Below are positions 56,501 to 64,000 of a DNA stretch of 64,000 nucleotides, piece by piece. Source of the DNA: Hyperoodon ampullatus (taxonomy: Eukaryota; Chordata; Mammalia; Artiodactyla; Ziphiidae); the NCBI GenBank assembly GCA_949752795.1, contig OX457068.1:62437582-62501581 (forward strand). Direction: 5' to 3'. The notes under the pieces were generated by a model. That model had not been told where the DNA came from and searched no databases. It saw only the letters and a program-made list of their open reading frames with translations. Position 1 is the first letter of the stretch. Each line of letters begins with the position of its first letter. The position numbers and the translations under genes were made by a program.

Positions 56501-57757
56501 GTTTAGTGGCGTTTAACCATTGCTTAAGATCGAACTAAAAAGAAAAGGAAATAAGGAGTTTTATTTATACTAGAAAATTAATTGAAATAGAGCAAATTAT
56601 GTGCAAATTTAGTCTGAAAGTTAAAGCTTACCTAGCATTTAGCTTTTTATAAAGATTGAAACTAAAATTTATATACTTAAAAGAATCTAGGCAGTTCAGT
56701 AACTGACAAGTACCATTATGCCTTTATCTATACTTCAGTCTCTGGGATTGCAGAGGCAGTTTTCTCAGCCCTGCATGCTTTTTTGCAATTTAAAAATCTT
56801 GTTGGTAAGTTTTCCCTACAACACAAGGATCAGAACTTCGTAGTTCTTCTTCACTGGTCATAGTGCCACAAACAAGCGGCCACTTTATGGAACTATCTCC
56901 ATCTAATGGCCATGTTTCAAAGAGTGCATCAATTAGTGAAAATTCAGAGTATTGATATCACCTTCCAGAATCCCAAACTATAAAACATGGTCTCCCCCAT
57001 TACAAACTGAGATCAGTCTCCAGGTCCTAAAAAATGTCCAGGTTTTATGACTCATAGATGTCAGAGAAGTACAACTGAAGGCAAAATAGCTAAGGCTCTG
57101 AAATTCTCAACTGGTTAAGTAAATTCATTGCCTTGGTCTGAGTTAATATTCTATTAGGAATAAAACAAAGGCAATTTGCTTCGATTGGGCTTATTCTAAA
57201 TATGAGAGACTCTGACATATTACAACTCAATTATCAAACACAATTAGGGCATACATTCAAAAGAAGGCTGTACTAAATTATTACTATGAATATTTCAAAA
57301 CTGTATGAAGTTTTTAAAGGGAGTTTGGGAGCTCGTCCTTTTTATACTACATGAGTAAGACTGTCCTATATAACAGAATCAGCGCCCCCAGAAGCAGCAG
57401 CTCTGGGATGCTATTTGAAGATGATATCAAATGTGAAAACGGCCGGTCAGTCTCCAGTCCACCTGGAGACAGAGCTCCGAGGGCCGTGCATTTCTGTGGA
57501 GCTGGGAAACAACAGCAGTATCTACATTTCAATGACAACATCAGGACTGAATGACAGCTCACCTTGGTCAGCAGCATGAAAATCATATCACTGTTGTCCT
57601 CACTCAGAAACTTCACCACTTTCTCATACAGCTGTATGAACTCCGCAGGCGTAGCGTTGGGAGTGAAGAAAGGAGACAAGAGAGAGCAGAGCCTTCTGTT
57701 CTTCAGAATGGTCTGAAGGACTTTTCTGCATTCTGATTTAGTGCCACTTATAAACAC
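26354..57757 (-). CDS. EPG5: EPG5, C-terminal 875 residues in 15 exons (5' part outside window)
   Basis: EPG5 is a large Rab7 effector on late endosomes and lysosomes. It binds LC3 and promotes SNARE-driven autophagosome-lysosome fusion; its loss causes Vici syndrome in humans (established knowledge). Fifteen - strand exons from 57757 down to 26354 join in agreeing phases into 2628 nt: 875 codons plus TAG, about a third of the human protein (2579 residues), roughly residues 1705-2579. The peptides match human EPG5 almost throughout, for example [51 protein letters not shown] and the C-terminus YLDNIR. This part carries no named domain and is largely helical. All introns are GT-AG; the donors at 31538 and 53349 are weak. 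No disabling change was seen. The neighbour SIGLEC15 is the same as in human 18q12. Confidence 0.97.
26537..28190. other. EPG5 last intron, segment without recognised elements
   Basis: AT-rich intron sequence. A CT-rich low-complexity run lies at about 27620-27660. No exon or repeat family recognised. Confidence 0.5.
28190..28430 (+). mobile_element. MIR SINE, near full length
   Basis: Shows 'gactcatccacaaaaccagg'-type MIR spacing: 'ggctgtgtgatttgggacaa', 'catttcctcatccacaaaac', 'gggttgttatgagaattaga' and 'cagtgcctggcatgcagtaa'. A good in-window comparison for the MIR over SIGLEC15 exon 2. Confidence 0.8.
28984..29098 (-). CDS. EPG5: EPG5 exon (window exon 14)
   Basis: Encodes [20 protein letters not shown] through HLTLKAQQ. 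Acceptor CTTAAG, donor GTCAGT, 115 nt, phase 2 to 0. Confidence 0.93.
29310..30125 (+). mobile_element. Old L1 3'-end fragment interrupted by a CHR SINE
   Basis: Decayed ORF2 C-terminal and 3' UTR sequence: 'ctggtgggaatgttaaaaat', 'aatggaatattattcaatca' and 'gggatgacaaaaatgttctg'. The SINE at 29938-30057 splits it. Confidence 0.7.
29938..30057 (-). mobile_element. Short CHR-related SINE, antisense
   Basis: T-run, then 'ggccacgccacacggcatgc', ending 'actgccagggaagtcc'. Its duplications (ctgaactgtacatttta and ctgaattgtatatttta) have diverged, so it is fairly old. Confidence 0.8.
30821..31036 (-). CDS. EPG5: EPG5 exon (window exon 13)
   Basis: Encodes [20 protein letters not shown] through [10 protein letters not shown]. 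The acceptor follows a strong C/T tract; donor GTGAGG, 216 nt, phase 2 to 2. Confidence 0.95.
31195..31320 (-). mobile_element. MIR-type relic, antisense
   Basis: Shows 'gctgacatttattgcccctt', 'ctacatgccagacagcatat' and 'ttgttgtccctacttaacgg'. Confidence 0.5.
31538..31754 (-). CDS. EPG5: EPG5 exon (window exon 12)
   Basis: Encodes [20 protein letters not shown] through SQWLEQVYP. Acceptor TTTCTTAG, 217 nt, phase 1 to 2. The donor is GTATAC, which lacks the usual +5 G; skipping this exon would shift the frame. Confidence 0.94.
33077..33319 (-). CDS. EPG5: EPG5 exon (window exon 11)
   Basis: Encodes [19 protein letters not shown] through [11 protein letters not shown]. Acceptor CCTTCAG, donor GTAAGA, 243 nt, phase 1 to 1. 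Confidence 0.95.
33947..34071 (-). mobile_element. Short CHR-related SINE, antisense, 17-bp TSD
   Basis: T-rich start, 'gcgggatcttagtttcccga', ending 'gacagccagggaattccc'. The perfect duplication ttcatcaggcataattt lies at 33930-33946 and 34072-34088. Confidence 0.9.
34405..34660 (-). mobile_element. L1 3' UTR fragment, antisense
   Basis: Shows 'cattgaagtacagttgattt', 'atacagcaaagtaactcagt' and 'tagttccctgtactatagag', the even-toed-mammal L1 3' UTR. Confidence 0.75.
34916..34956. repeat. Perfect 17-bp inverted repeat with 7-nt loop
   Basis: actagtttgcatatccc at 34916-34932, loop aagccga, then its exact reverse complement at 34940-34956. It lies in an EPG5 intron between L1 fragments. Each arm contains ATGCAAA, an octamer-like motif. 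Confidence 0.9.
36568..36718 (+). mobile_element. CHR SINE, 3'-shortened
   Basis: 'gggcttcccttgtggtgcag' head with an AT-rich tail. The duplication aaaactggat lies at 36555-36564 and 36719-36728. Confidence 0.85.
36894..37222 (-). mobile_element. CHR SINE, antisense, head truncated
   Basis: T-run, 'ggctgcattgggtcttcgtt', then CHR body ending 'taaccactgtgccacca'. The duplication ggccaatcct lies at 36884-36893 and 37223-37232. The first bases of the head are missing. Confidence 0.9.
38679..38823 (-). CDS. EPG5: EPG5 exon (window exon 10)
   Basis: Encodes [19 protein letters not shown] through [10 protein letters not shown]. Acceptor TTGTCAG, donor GTAAGT, 145 nt, phase 0 to 1. Confidence 0.95.
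39030..39200 (-). mobile_element. MIR-type relic, antisense
   Basis: Shows 'actaagtgcttgccaggaac', 'aatcctcacaacactttgaa' and 'gtattattatttccaattca'. Confidence 0.55.
39504..39713 (-). CDS. EPG5: EPG5 exon (window exon 9)
   Basis: Encodes [19 protein letters not shown] through VPTDSQKHL. Acceptor ATTTTTAG, donor GTAAGT, 210 nt, phase 0 to 0. Confidence 0.95.
40197..40382 (-). CDS. EPG5: EPG5 exon (window exon 8)
   Basis: Encodes [20 protein letters not shown] through [10 protein letters not shown]. Acceptor CCTTTTAG, donor GTAAGT, 186 nt, phase 0 to 0. Confidence 0.95.
40600..40957 (-). mobile_element. CHR SINE, antisense, full length
   Basis: Starts with T-runs and 'ggctgcgttgggtctttgtg' and ends 'gccaccagggaagtccc'. 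The duplication tattccacta lies at 40590-40599 and 40958-40967. Confidence 0.92.
41105..41295 (+). mobile_element. MER5A-like hAT-Charlie relic
   Basis: Shows 'actggttcccaaagccgagc', 'gcatcagaaccacctggagg', 'aacaagttcccaggtggtac' and 'ggaccatactttgagatcta', with short terminal inverted similarity as in MER5. Confidence 0.75.
42173..42465 (+). mobile_element. CHR SINE, full length
   Basis: 'gggcttccctggtggctcag' head and a tail of 'aaataaacaaataaataat'. The duplication aaagcactta lies at 42163-42172 and 42466-42475. Confidence 0.92.
43220..43395 (-). CDS. EPG5: EPG5 exon (window exon 7)
   Basis: Encodes [19 protein letters not shown] through [14 protein letters not shown]. Acceptor AATTTTAG, donor GTAGGC, 176 nt, phase 1 to 0. 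Confidence 0.95.
43822..44363 (+). mobile_element. Outer CHR SINE of a nested pair
   Basis: The head lies at 43822-43862 and resumes at 44065 with 'aagaatccgcctgcc', running to '(aaat)n' and an A-run. The perfect 16-bp duplication aaaaggaaatgttcca lies at 43806-43821 and 44364-44379. Confidence 0.93.
43863..44064 (+). mobile_element. Inner CHR SINE (long cetacean form) nested in another CHR
   Basis: Runs from 'gggcttccctggtggtgcag' through 'ggctgggcccgtgagccatgg' to an A-run. Its duplication is 15 bp of the outer SINE, 43848-43862 and 44065-44079, with two mismatches. Confidence 0.93.
44380..45515. other. EPG5 intron segment without recognised elements
   Basis: AT-rich; no exon, RNA gene or nameable repeat seen. 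Confidence 0.45.
45516..45827 (+). mobile_element. CHR SINE with long A-rich tail
   Basis: 'ggggacttccctggtggtac' head, body of repeated 'gagcccgtg' units, tail (aaat)n then A18. No clear duplication was found. Confidence 0.88.
45830..46575 (+). mobile_element. Old L1 (L1M-type) 3' fragment with internal minisatellite
   Basis: ORF2-end and 3' UTR matches: 'ggtatattattcagcactaa', 'aatcagtggttgccaaaggc', 'atgtaaactatggactttgg' and 'gttttgctgtgaacctaaaa' in decayed form. The 25-bp tandem array at 46093-46312 sits within its 3' UTR. Confidence 0.8.
46093..46312 (+). repeat. 25-bp minisatellite, eight units plus a partial
   Basis: The unit gaaactactctgtatgata + ctgtat (25 bp, written here with the last bases overlapping) starts at 46093, 46118, 46143, 46168, 46193, 46218, 46243 and 46268, then a shortened ninth copy follows. 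Copies are nearly identical; the one beginning 46168 ends CTATAT instead of CTGTAT. Confidence 0.95.
46586..46740 (+). repeat. AT-rich low-complexity block with direct repeats
   Basis: Mostly A/T. 'aaaatattggatgatatatt' near the start is echoed by 'aaaatactggatgacatatt' near the end, so the block may have grown by duplication. Confidence 0.8.
46741..48270. other. EPG5 intron segment, unresolved old repeat at left
   Basis: From 46741 to about 47170 the text ('cattatcccaaataaatctc', 'tggcgtctgcttcccaagga') looks like an old interspersed repeat, perhaps an LTR end, but I cannot name it. The rest has no recognised feature. Confidence 0.35.
48275..48609 (+). mobile_element. CHR SINE, full length
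   Basis: 'gggacctccctggtggcgcag' head and an (aaat)n tail. The 16-bp duplication aaaaaggatctggata / aaaaagtatctggata lies at 48259-48274 and 48610-48625, with one mismatch. Confidence 0.92.
48757..48874 (+). mobile_element. Short CHR-related SINE, 13-bp TSD
   Basis: 'gggaatttcctagcagtcca' head, 'ggttcaatccctggtcgggg' box B region and A-tail. The perfect duplication aagaatttgccca lies at 48744-48756 and 48875-48887. Confidence 0.92.
49200..49303 (-). CDS. EPG5: EPG5 exon (window exon 6)
   Basis: Encodes [20 protein letters not shown] through SLHESFK. Donor GTAGGA, 104 nt, phase 2 to 1. The acceptor reads AAGCAG, a NAGNAG tandem site, so the exon may begin at 49303 or 49300 and gain or lose one serine. 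Confidence 0.92.
50690..50762 (-). CDS. EPG5: EPG5 exon (window exon 5, 73 nt)
   Basis: Encodes [19 protein letters not shown] and then LEDNE. Acceptor TGTTTTAG, donor GTAAAT, phase 1 to 2. An L1 fragment was inserted 43 nt upstream of its acceptor. Confidence 0.93.
50806..51689 (+). mobile_element. 5'-truncated L1: ORF2 C-terminus and 3' UTR
   Basis: A readable ORF2 C-terminal stretch (50808-51164: [53 protein letters not shown]), then 3' UTR. Duplications agaaacaagcccatc (50791-50805) and agaaacaagtccacc (51690-51704) differ at two sites. An (AC)n run lies at about 51235-51255. Antisense to EPG5. Confidence 0.9.
52213..52414 (-). CDS. EPG5: EPG5 exon (window exon 4)
   Basis: Encodes [18 protein letters not shown] through DPSASSKT. 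Acceptor TTTTCCAG, donor GTAATA, 202 nt, phase 0 to 1. Confidence 0.95.
52928..53291 (+). mobile_element. CHR SINE, full length
   Basis: 'gggcttccctggtggcacag' head, long body with 'gcaactactgaacctgcgtg', tail of A and (ttaa) runs. It ends about 57 nt from EPG5 window exon 3. Confidence 0.9.
53349..53497 (-). CDS. EPG5: EPG5 exon (window exon 3)
   Basis: Encodes [19 protein letters not shown] through VLLSDKQ. Acceptor GGTAAG, donor GTGTGT (weak), 149 nt, phase 1 to 0. It diverges more from human in the Cys/Ser-rich middle. A SINE ends about 57 nt past its donor, and an L1 fragment begins about 130 nt before its acceptor. Confidence 0.92.
53632..54259 (+). mobile_element. 5'-truncated L1 3'-end fragment
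   Basis: Starts in ORF2-end text ('caatgttcattgcaggtcta', 'ggaatattactcagccataa') and runs through the L1 3' UTR to an A-run. Its 3' UTR matches, in reverse complement, that of the L1 at 59170. Likely 10-bp duplications: aaagatctgt (53622) and aaaaatctgt (54260). Confidence 0.88.
54270..55224. other. EPG5 intron segment without recognised elements
   Basis: Unremarkable intron sequence, somewhat more GC-rich than its surroundings. No exon fits here. Confidence 0.45.
55238..55448 (+). mobile_element. Young CHR SINE, long cetacean form, perfect TSD
   Basis: Near-consensus long form with 'ggctgggcccgtgagccatgg'. The perfect 13-bp duplication aattatacaagta lies at 55225-55237 and 55449-55461. 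Closely similar to the copies at 5557 and 43863. Confidence 0.93.
56321..56534 (-). CDS. EPG5: EPG5 exon (window exon 2)
   Basis: Encodes [16 protein letters not shown] through [11 protein letters not shown]. Acceptor TTTTTTAG, donor GTAAGT, 214 nt, phase 0 to 1. Nearly identical to human EPG5. Confidence 0.95.
57563..57757 (-). CDS. EPG5: EPG5 exon (window exon 1, residues 1-65 of the fragment)
   Basis: Starts [15 protein letters not shown] and ends DMIFMLLTK. Acceptor TTCAAG, donor GTGAGC, 195 nt, phase 0 to 0. This is the most 5' EPG5 exon I could find in the window. Confidence 0.95.
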
Positions 57758-58229
57758 CTTGAAAGAATTAAAAAGGGAAAATGTCACTAAATTCTCCCCT
57801 CCCCAACTTTTACTTAAGCACCCAAGTTTTAAGGAATAGTACATAAGGCAAATAGAATTTTTTCTAAATGAGAATATGAAACAATCAAAAGAAATATAAA
57901 ATCAACGTCAATAAACCTGTCACTTCCAATGTAAGTGATATTAAAAATTCTGGATAATCCATTCATTTCATTTGGACACACCAAATAAAATGTTTAAAAG
58001 ATTAAAATATTAGGATGATCTGAATCTGGAAATTTGCAACGTACCCACCATGACTGCTAAGTATTCAAAGTGATTCTGCATTACGTCAAGAAAAAAAACT
58101 TCTAGGTTACATATTTTATTGAGATGTGCTTTTAATACTTTTAAAAAGCTAATTTTCACAACTAATAAACACTCAAGATAACCTCACCTTCTTGTAACTT
58201 GGTTCTAATGTTTAAAAGTACTAGAATAT

Positions 58230-59160
58230 AAGTGAATATTTAAATAACCTCAGAGTCAGGAAAGCTTTGATAAGCTTGACCAGAGGCAGAAATAATAAAG
58301 GACAAGACTGATAGATTTGAATATATAAAAATTTTTACTTCAATAAGGCAAAAAGCATCAAAAAATTAAAGAAAAATGACAAAGTAGAAAAATTATAGCA
58401 CATTCCAGATACCAGGTTAGCACTCCGAGGAGCTCTTTCAAAACAATCAAAAAACAAGAAACTCTCCAGCAGAAAACGTGCAAAGGACAATACTAGAAAA
58501 ATCACACAAAAAAATTATTAAACAGCCAATAATCATTTGAAAAGTCAGGCAACTGAACAAGTACTTAAAAGAAATACAACTTAAAATAATCACAAAGTAC
58601 CACTTCCCCTATTAGATTAGCAAGACTTATAAAGAATGATCATTCCTAATGTTAGTTCTAATATGGAGAATAATAAACTCAAACCCTGCTATTATAATGT
58701 AAATAGGTACAAACTTCCCAGGAGGAGAGTATAACAATATACATCAAATGCTAATCCTTTTGACATAGCAATCATACTTCTAGGAAATTATCCTAGGAAA
58801 AATAGCACAATAATTTCACAAAGATATGTAAGAATATTTAGCTCAGGCTTACTGTAGCAAAACAAACAACCTACCTAAATATTCATCCAGAGGGCACTGG
58901 CTCAATACATTACAATATATCTATACCATGGAACACTATATATTAAATACCATGATATAGGTCTGTATTTATTATCAAGAATAATGTCTAAAACATGCGT
59001 TTGAATGAAAAAAGCAGGTTATAAAACAGCATGTGTTAGTTATTAACTGTGTATTTTTACATATACACACATAAACTAATAGACATAGATACACAAGACA
59101 AACTATAATGAAATGTTAGCTATGTAACCAATATCTCCAGGAGATGAGGATTGTGAGAAA
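58230..59160 (+). mobile_element. Old L1 3'-region fragment
   Basis: Decayed L1 text: 'gacaagactgatagatttga', 'caataatcatttgaaaagtc' and 'taccatggaacactatatat'. Heavily diverged, with no open frame. Confidence 0.6.
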
Positions 59161-59169
59161 TTTTTCTTC

Positions 59170-62100
59170 TTTATACTTTTTTTTTTATCATCTTTATTGG
59201 AGTGCAATTGCTTTACAGTGTTGTGATAGTTTCTGCTGTATAACAAACTGAATCAGCTATATACATATGTAAACCCTCATGTCCCCTCCCTCTTGTGTCT
59301 CCCTCCCACCTTCCCTACCCCACCCCTCTAAGTGGTCACAAAGCACACAGCTGATCTCCATGTGCTATGCAGCTGCTTCCCACTAGCTATCTATTTTACA
59401 TTTGGTAGTGTATATATGTCCATGCCACTCTCTCACTTTGTCACAGCTCACCCTTCCCCCTCCCCGTGTCCTCAAGTCCATTCTCTATGCCTGTGTCTTT
59501 ATTCCTGTCCTGCCCTTAGATTCATCAGAACCATTTTTTTTTTAGATTCTATATGTGTTAGCATATGGTATTCGTTTTTCTCTTTCTGACTTACTTCACT
59601 CTGTATGACAGACTCTAGGCCCATCCACCTCACTACAAATGACTCAATTTCATTTCTTTATATGGCTGAGTAATATTCCACTGTATATATGTGCCACAGC
59701 TTCTTTATCCATTCATCTGTCAATGGACACTTAGGTTGCTTCCATGTGCTGGCTACTGTAAATAGTGCTGCGATGAACATTGTGGCACATGACTCTTTTT
59801 GAACTATGCTTTTCTCAGGATATATGCCCAGTAGTGGATTGCTGGGTCATATGGTAGTTCTATTTTTAGTTTTTTAAGGAACCTCCATACTGTTCTCCAT
59901 AGTGGCTGTATCAATTTACATTCCCACCAACAGTACAAGAGGGTTCCCTTTTCTCCACACCCTCTCCAGCATTTACTGTTTGTAGATTTTTTGATGATGG
60001 CCATTCTAACTGGTGTGAGGTGATACCTCATTGTAGTTTTGATTTGCATTTCTCTGATGATTAATGATGTTGAGCAACTTTTCATGTGTTTGTTGGCAAT
60101 CTGTATATCTTCTTTGGAGAAATGTCTATTTAGGTCTTCTGCCCATTTTTGGATTGGGTTGTTTGGTTTTTTGATATTGAGCTGCATGTATATTTTGGAG
60201 ATTAATCCTTTGTCAGTTGCTTCATTTGCAAATATTTTCTCCCATTCTGAGGGTTGTGTTTTCGTTTTTATGGTTTCCTTTGCTGCGTAAAAGCTTTTAA
60301 AGTTCATTAGGTCCCATTTGTTTATTTTTATTTTTATTTCCATTTCTCTAGGAGGGGGGTCAAAAAGGATCTTGCTGAGATTTATGTCATAGAGTGTCTT
60401 ACATATGTTTTACTCTAAGAGTTTTATAGTATCTGGCCTTACATTTAGGTCTTCAATCCATTTTGAGTTTATTTTTGTGTATGGTGTTAGGAAGTGTTCA
60501 AATTTCATTCTTTTACATGTAGCTGTCCTGTTTTCCCAACACCACTTATTGAAGAGGCTGTGTTTCCTCCATTGTATACTCTTGCCTCCTTTATCAAAGA
60601 TAAGGTGACCATATGTGTGTGGGTTTATCTCTGGGCTTTCTATCCTGTTCCACTGATCTATATTTCTGTTTTTGTGCCAGTACCATACTGTCTTGATTAG
60701 TGTAGCTTTGTAGTATAGTCTGAAGTCAGGGAGCCTGATTCCTCCAGCTCCATTTTTCTTTCTCAAGATTGTTTTGGCTATTCGGAGTCTTTTGTGTTTC
60801 CATACAAATTGTGAAATTTTTTGTTCTAGTTCGGTGAAAAATGCCATTGGTAGTTTGATAGGGATTGCACTGAATCTGCAGATTGCTTTGGGTAGTATAG
60901 TCATTTTCACAATGTTGATTCTTCTAATTCAAGAACATAGTATATCTCTCCCTCTGTTTATATCATCTTTAATTTCTTTCATCAGTGTCTTATAGTTCTC
61001 TGCATAAAGGTCTTTCATCTCCTTAGCTAGGTTTATTCCTAGGTATTTTATTCTTTTTGTTGCAATGGTAAATGGGAGTGTTTCCATAATTTCTTTCAGA
61101 TTTTTCATCATCAGTGTATAGGAATCAAAGGGATTTCTGTGCATTAATTTTGTATCCTGCTACTCTACAAATTCATTGATTAGCTCTAGTAGTTTTCTGG
61201 TAGCATCTTTAGGATTCTCTATGTATAGTATCATGTCATCTGCAAACAGTGACACCTTTACTTCTTCTTTTCTGATTTGGATTCCTTTTATTTCTTTTTC
61301 TTCTCTGATTGCTGTGGCTAACACTTCCCAAACTATGTTGAAATAGTGGTGAGAGTGGGCAACCTTGTCTTGTTCTTGATCTTAAAGGAAATGGTTTCAG
61401 TTTTTCACCATTAACAACGATGTTGGGGCTTCCCTGGTGGCACAGTGGTTGAGAGACGGCCTGCCGATGCAGGGGACATGGGTTCGTGCCCCGCTCTGGG
61501 AGGATCCCACATGCTGCAGAGTGGCTGGGCCCATGAGCCATGGCCACTGAGCCTGTGCATCCGGAGCCTGTGCTCTGCAGTGGGAGAGGCCGCAGCAGTG
61601 AGAGGCCCGCATACCGCAAAAAAAAAAAAAAAAAGAAAAAAAAAAGAACAATGTTGGCTGTGGGTTTTTCCTATATGGTCTTTATTATGTTGAGGTAGGT
61701 TCCCTCTATGCCTACTTTCCGAAGAGTTTTTACCATAAATGGGTGTTGAATTTTGTCAAAAGCTTTTTCTGCATCTATTGAGATTCTATGGTTTTTATCC
61801 TTCAATTTGTTAATATGGTGTATCACATTGATTGATTTGCATATATTGAAGAATCCTTGCATTACTGGGATAAACCCCACTTGATCATGGTGTATGATCC
61901 TTTTAATGTGCTGTTGGATTCTGTTTGCTAGTATTTTGTTGAGGATTTCTACACCTATGTTCAGAGATATTAGCCTGTATTTTCTTTTTTTGTGACATCT
62001 TTGTCTGGTTTTGGTATCAGGGTGATGGTGGCCTCATAGAATGAGTTTGGGAGTGTTCCTCCTTCTGCTATATTTTGGAAGAGTTTGAGAAGGATAGGTG

Positions 62101-64000
62101 TTAGATCTTCTCTAAATGTTTGATAGAATTTGTCTGTGAAGCCATCTGGTCCTGGGCTTTTGTTAGTTGGAAGATTTTTAATCAGAGTGTAATTTCAGTG
62201 CTTATGGTTGGTCTGTTTATATTTTCTATTTCTTCCTGGTTCAGTCTCAGAAGGTTGTGCTTTTCTAAGAATTTGTCCATTTCTTCCAGGCTGTCCATTT
62301 TATTGGCAGATACTTGCTTGTAGTAATCTCTCATGATCCTTTGTATTTCTGCAGTGTCAGTTGTTACTTCTACTTTTTCATTTCTAATTCTGTTGATTTG
62401 AGTCTTCTCCCTTTTTTTCTTGATGAGTCTGGCTAATGGTTTATCAATTTTGTTTATCTTCTGAAAGAACCAGCTTTTAGTTTTATTGATCTTTGCTATT
62501 GTTTCCTTTATTTGTTTTTCATTTATTTCTGATCTGATCTTTATGATTTCTTTCCTTCTGCTAACTTTGGGGTTTTTTGGTTCTTCTTTCTCTGATTGCT
62601 TTAGGTGTAAGGTTAGGTTGTTTGAGATTTTTCTTGTGTCTTGAGGTAGGACTGTATTGCTATAAACTTCCCTCTTAGAACTGCTTTTGCTGCATCCCAT
62701 TGGTTTTAGGTCATCATGTTTTCATTGTCATTTGTCTCTAGGTAATTTTTGATTTCCTCTTTGATTTCTTCAGTGATCACTTGGTTATTTAGTAGCATAT
62801 TGTTTAGCCTCCCTGTGTTTGTATTTTTTACAGTTTTTTTCCTGTAATTGATATCTAGTCTCATAGCGTTGTGGTCAGAAAAGATACCTGATACGATTCC
62901 AATTTTATTAAATTTACCAAGGCTTCATTTGTGACCCAAGATATGGTCTATCCTGGAGTACGTTCCATGAGCACTTGAGAAGAAAGTGTATTCTGTTGTT
63001 TTTGGAGGGAATGTCCTATCAATATCAATTAAGTCCATCTTCTTTAATGTGTCATTTCAAGCTTGTGTTTCCTTATTTGTTTTCATTTTGGATTATCTGT
63101 CCATTGCTGAAAGTAGGGTGTTAAAGTCCCCTACTATGATTGTGTTACTGTCGGCTTCCCCTTTTATGGCTGTTAGCATTTGCCTTATGTATTGAGGTGC
63201 TCCTATGTTGGGTGCATAAATATTTACAATTGTTATATCTTCTTCTTGGATTGATCCCTTGATCATTATGTAATGTCCTTCTTTGTCTCTTGTAATAGTC
63301 TTTATTTTAAAGTCTATTTTGTCTGATATGAGAATTGCTACTCAGCTTTCTTTTGATTTCCATTTGCATGGAATATCTTTTTCCATCCCCTCACTTTCAG
63401 TCTGTATGTGTCCCTAGGTCTGAAGTGGGTCTCCTGTAGACAGCATATGTACAGGTCTTGCTTTTGTATCCATTCATACAGTCTATGTCTTTTGGTTGGA
63501 GCATTTAATCCACTTACATTTAAGGTAATTAGCGATATGTATGTTCCTATTCCCATTTCCTTAATTGTTTTGGGTTCGTTATTGTAGGTATTTTCCTTCT
63601 GTTGTGTTTCTTGCCTAGAGAAGTTCCTTTAGCATTTGTTGTAAAGCTGGTTTGGTGGTGCTGAACTCTCTCAGCTTTTTCTTGTCTGTAAAGGTTTTAA
63701 TTTCTCCATCGAATCTGAATGAGATCCTTGCTGGGTAGAGTAATCTTGGTTGTAGGTTTTTCCCTTTCCTCACTTTAAGTATGTCCTGCCACTCTCTTCT
63801 GGCTTGCAGAGTTTCTGTTGAAAGATCTGCTGTTAACCTTATGGGGATTCCTTTGTTTGTTATGTTACTGCTTGTTATTCCCTTCCCTTGTATGTTATTT
63901 GTTGCTTTTCCCTTGCTGCTTTTAATATTTTTTCTTTGTATTTAATTTTTGATAGTTTGATTAATATGTGTCTCGGCGTGTTTCTCTTTGGGTTTATCCT
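59170..64000 (-). mobile_element. Long decayed L1, sense to EPG5, running off the window
   Basis: The 3' end with a T-run (A-tail) is at about 59177, the 3' UTR runs to about 59780, and ORF2 runs up to its start codon at 63554-63556 (MGIGTYISLITLNVSGLN, then the endonuclease motif CCLQETHF). Also visible are the reverse transcriptase FADD catalytic motif (about 61222-61250), [11 protein letters not shown], and the C-terminal cysteine motif [21 protein letters not shown]2 pieces fall in different frames and a SINE interrupts it, so the element cannot encode a working protein. The sequence beyond 63557 continues the element; ORF1 was not identified. Confidence 0.93.
61424..61646 (+). mobile_element. 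CHR SINE (long form) nested in the L1
   Basis: 'gggcttccctggtggcacag' head, 'ggctgggcccatgagccatgg' and a long A-rich tail. Approximate duplications of the L1 text: aacaacgatgttgg at 61413-61426 and aacaatgttgg at 61647-61657. The body has several CpG-decay changes, so it is older than the copy at 5557. Confidence 0.9.

Noticed and set aside
59804..62700. Candidate - strand protein genes of 165-180 codons
   Set aside because: They are pieces of a frameshifted L1 ORF2 (reverse transcriptase and cysteine motif), not cellular genes.
57758..64000. Search for further upstream EPG5 exons
   Set aside because: No - strand frame with splice sites and EPG5-like peptide was found; the stretch is intron filled with two L1 elements.

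Overview
This is nuclear DNA from a mammal, almost certainly a cetacean and probably a toothed whale. The short, split coding exons, GT-AG introns, MIR/L2 fossils and LINE-1 copies show a mammal. At least 17 copies of the tRNA-derived CHR SINE family (the 'cttccctggtggcgcagtgg' type) restrict it to whales and their even-toed relatives. Several young copies carry a longer form with a 'ggctgggcccgtgagccatgg' segment that I associate with odontocetes. The species call is inference.

Two protein genes lie tail to tail. On the + strand, 806-15983 holds a complete, intact SIGLEC15 in six coding exons (329 codons). It encodes a signal peptide, a V-set and a C2-set immunoglobulin domain, a transmembrane helix with the DAP12-pairing lysine K274, and a short tail with a YENL motif; the sialic-acid arginine R143 is present. 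On the - strand, 57757 down to 26354 holds the last 15 coding exons of EPG5, the autophagosome-lysosome tether. They encode the C-terminal 875 residues, all splice phases agree and the TAG stop is in place. The 5' two thirds of EPG5 lie beyond the right edge. A probable EPG5 3' UTR of about 4.7 kb runs down to near 21620, leaving about 5.6 kb between the two genes.

The remainder is intron and spacer. SIGLEC15 introns hold mostly ancient repeats (MIR, L2, hAT relics, one LTR-like relic) and two CHR SINEs; exons 3 and 4 sit in CpG-rich blocks. EPG5 introns are AT-rich and crowded with CHR SINEs and L1 fragments, and a long decayed L1 in the sense orientation of EPG5 fills 59170-64000.

The most interesting observation is that SIGLEC15 exon 2, which encodes the linker between signal peptide and V domain, lies inside a MIR SINE that continues on both sides of it and appears to have supplied both splice sites. 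Others are a perfect 17-bp hairpin, a 25-bp minisatellite born inside an L1 3' UTR, a SINE nested in a SINE, inverted repeat pairs flanking EPG5 exons, and an L1 inserted about 43 nt from an EPG5 splice acceptor. I found no bacterial-type system, RNA gene cluster or wholly new gene.
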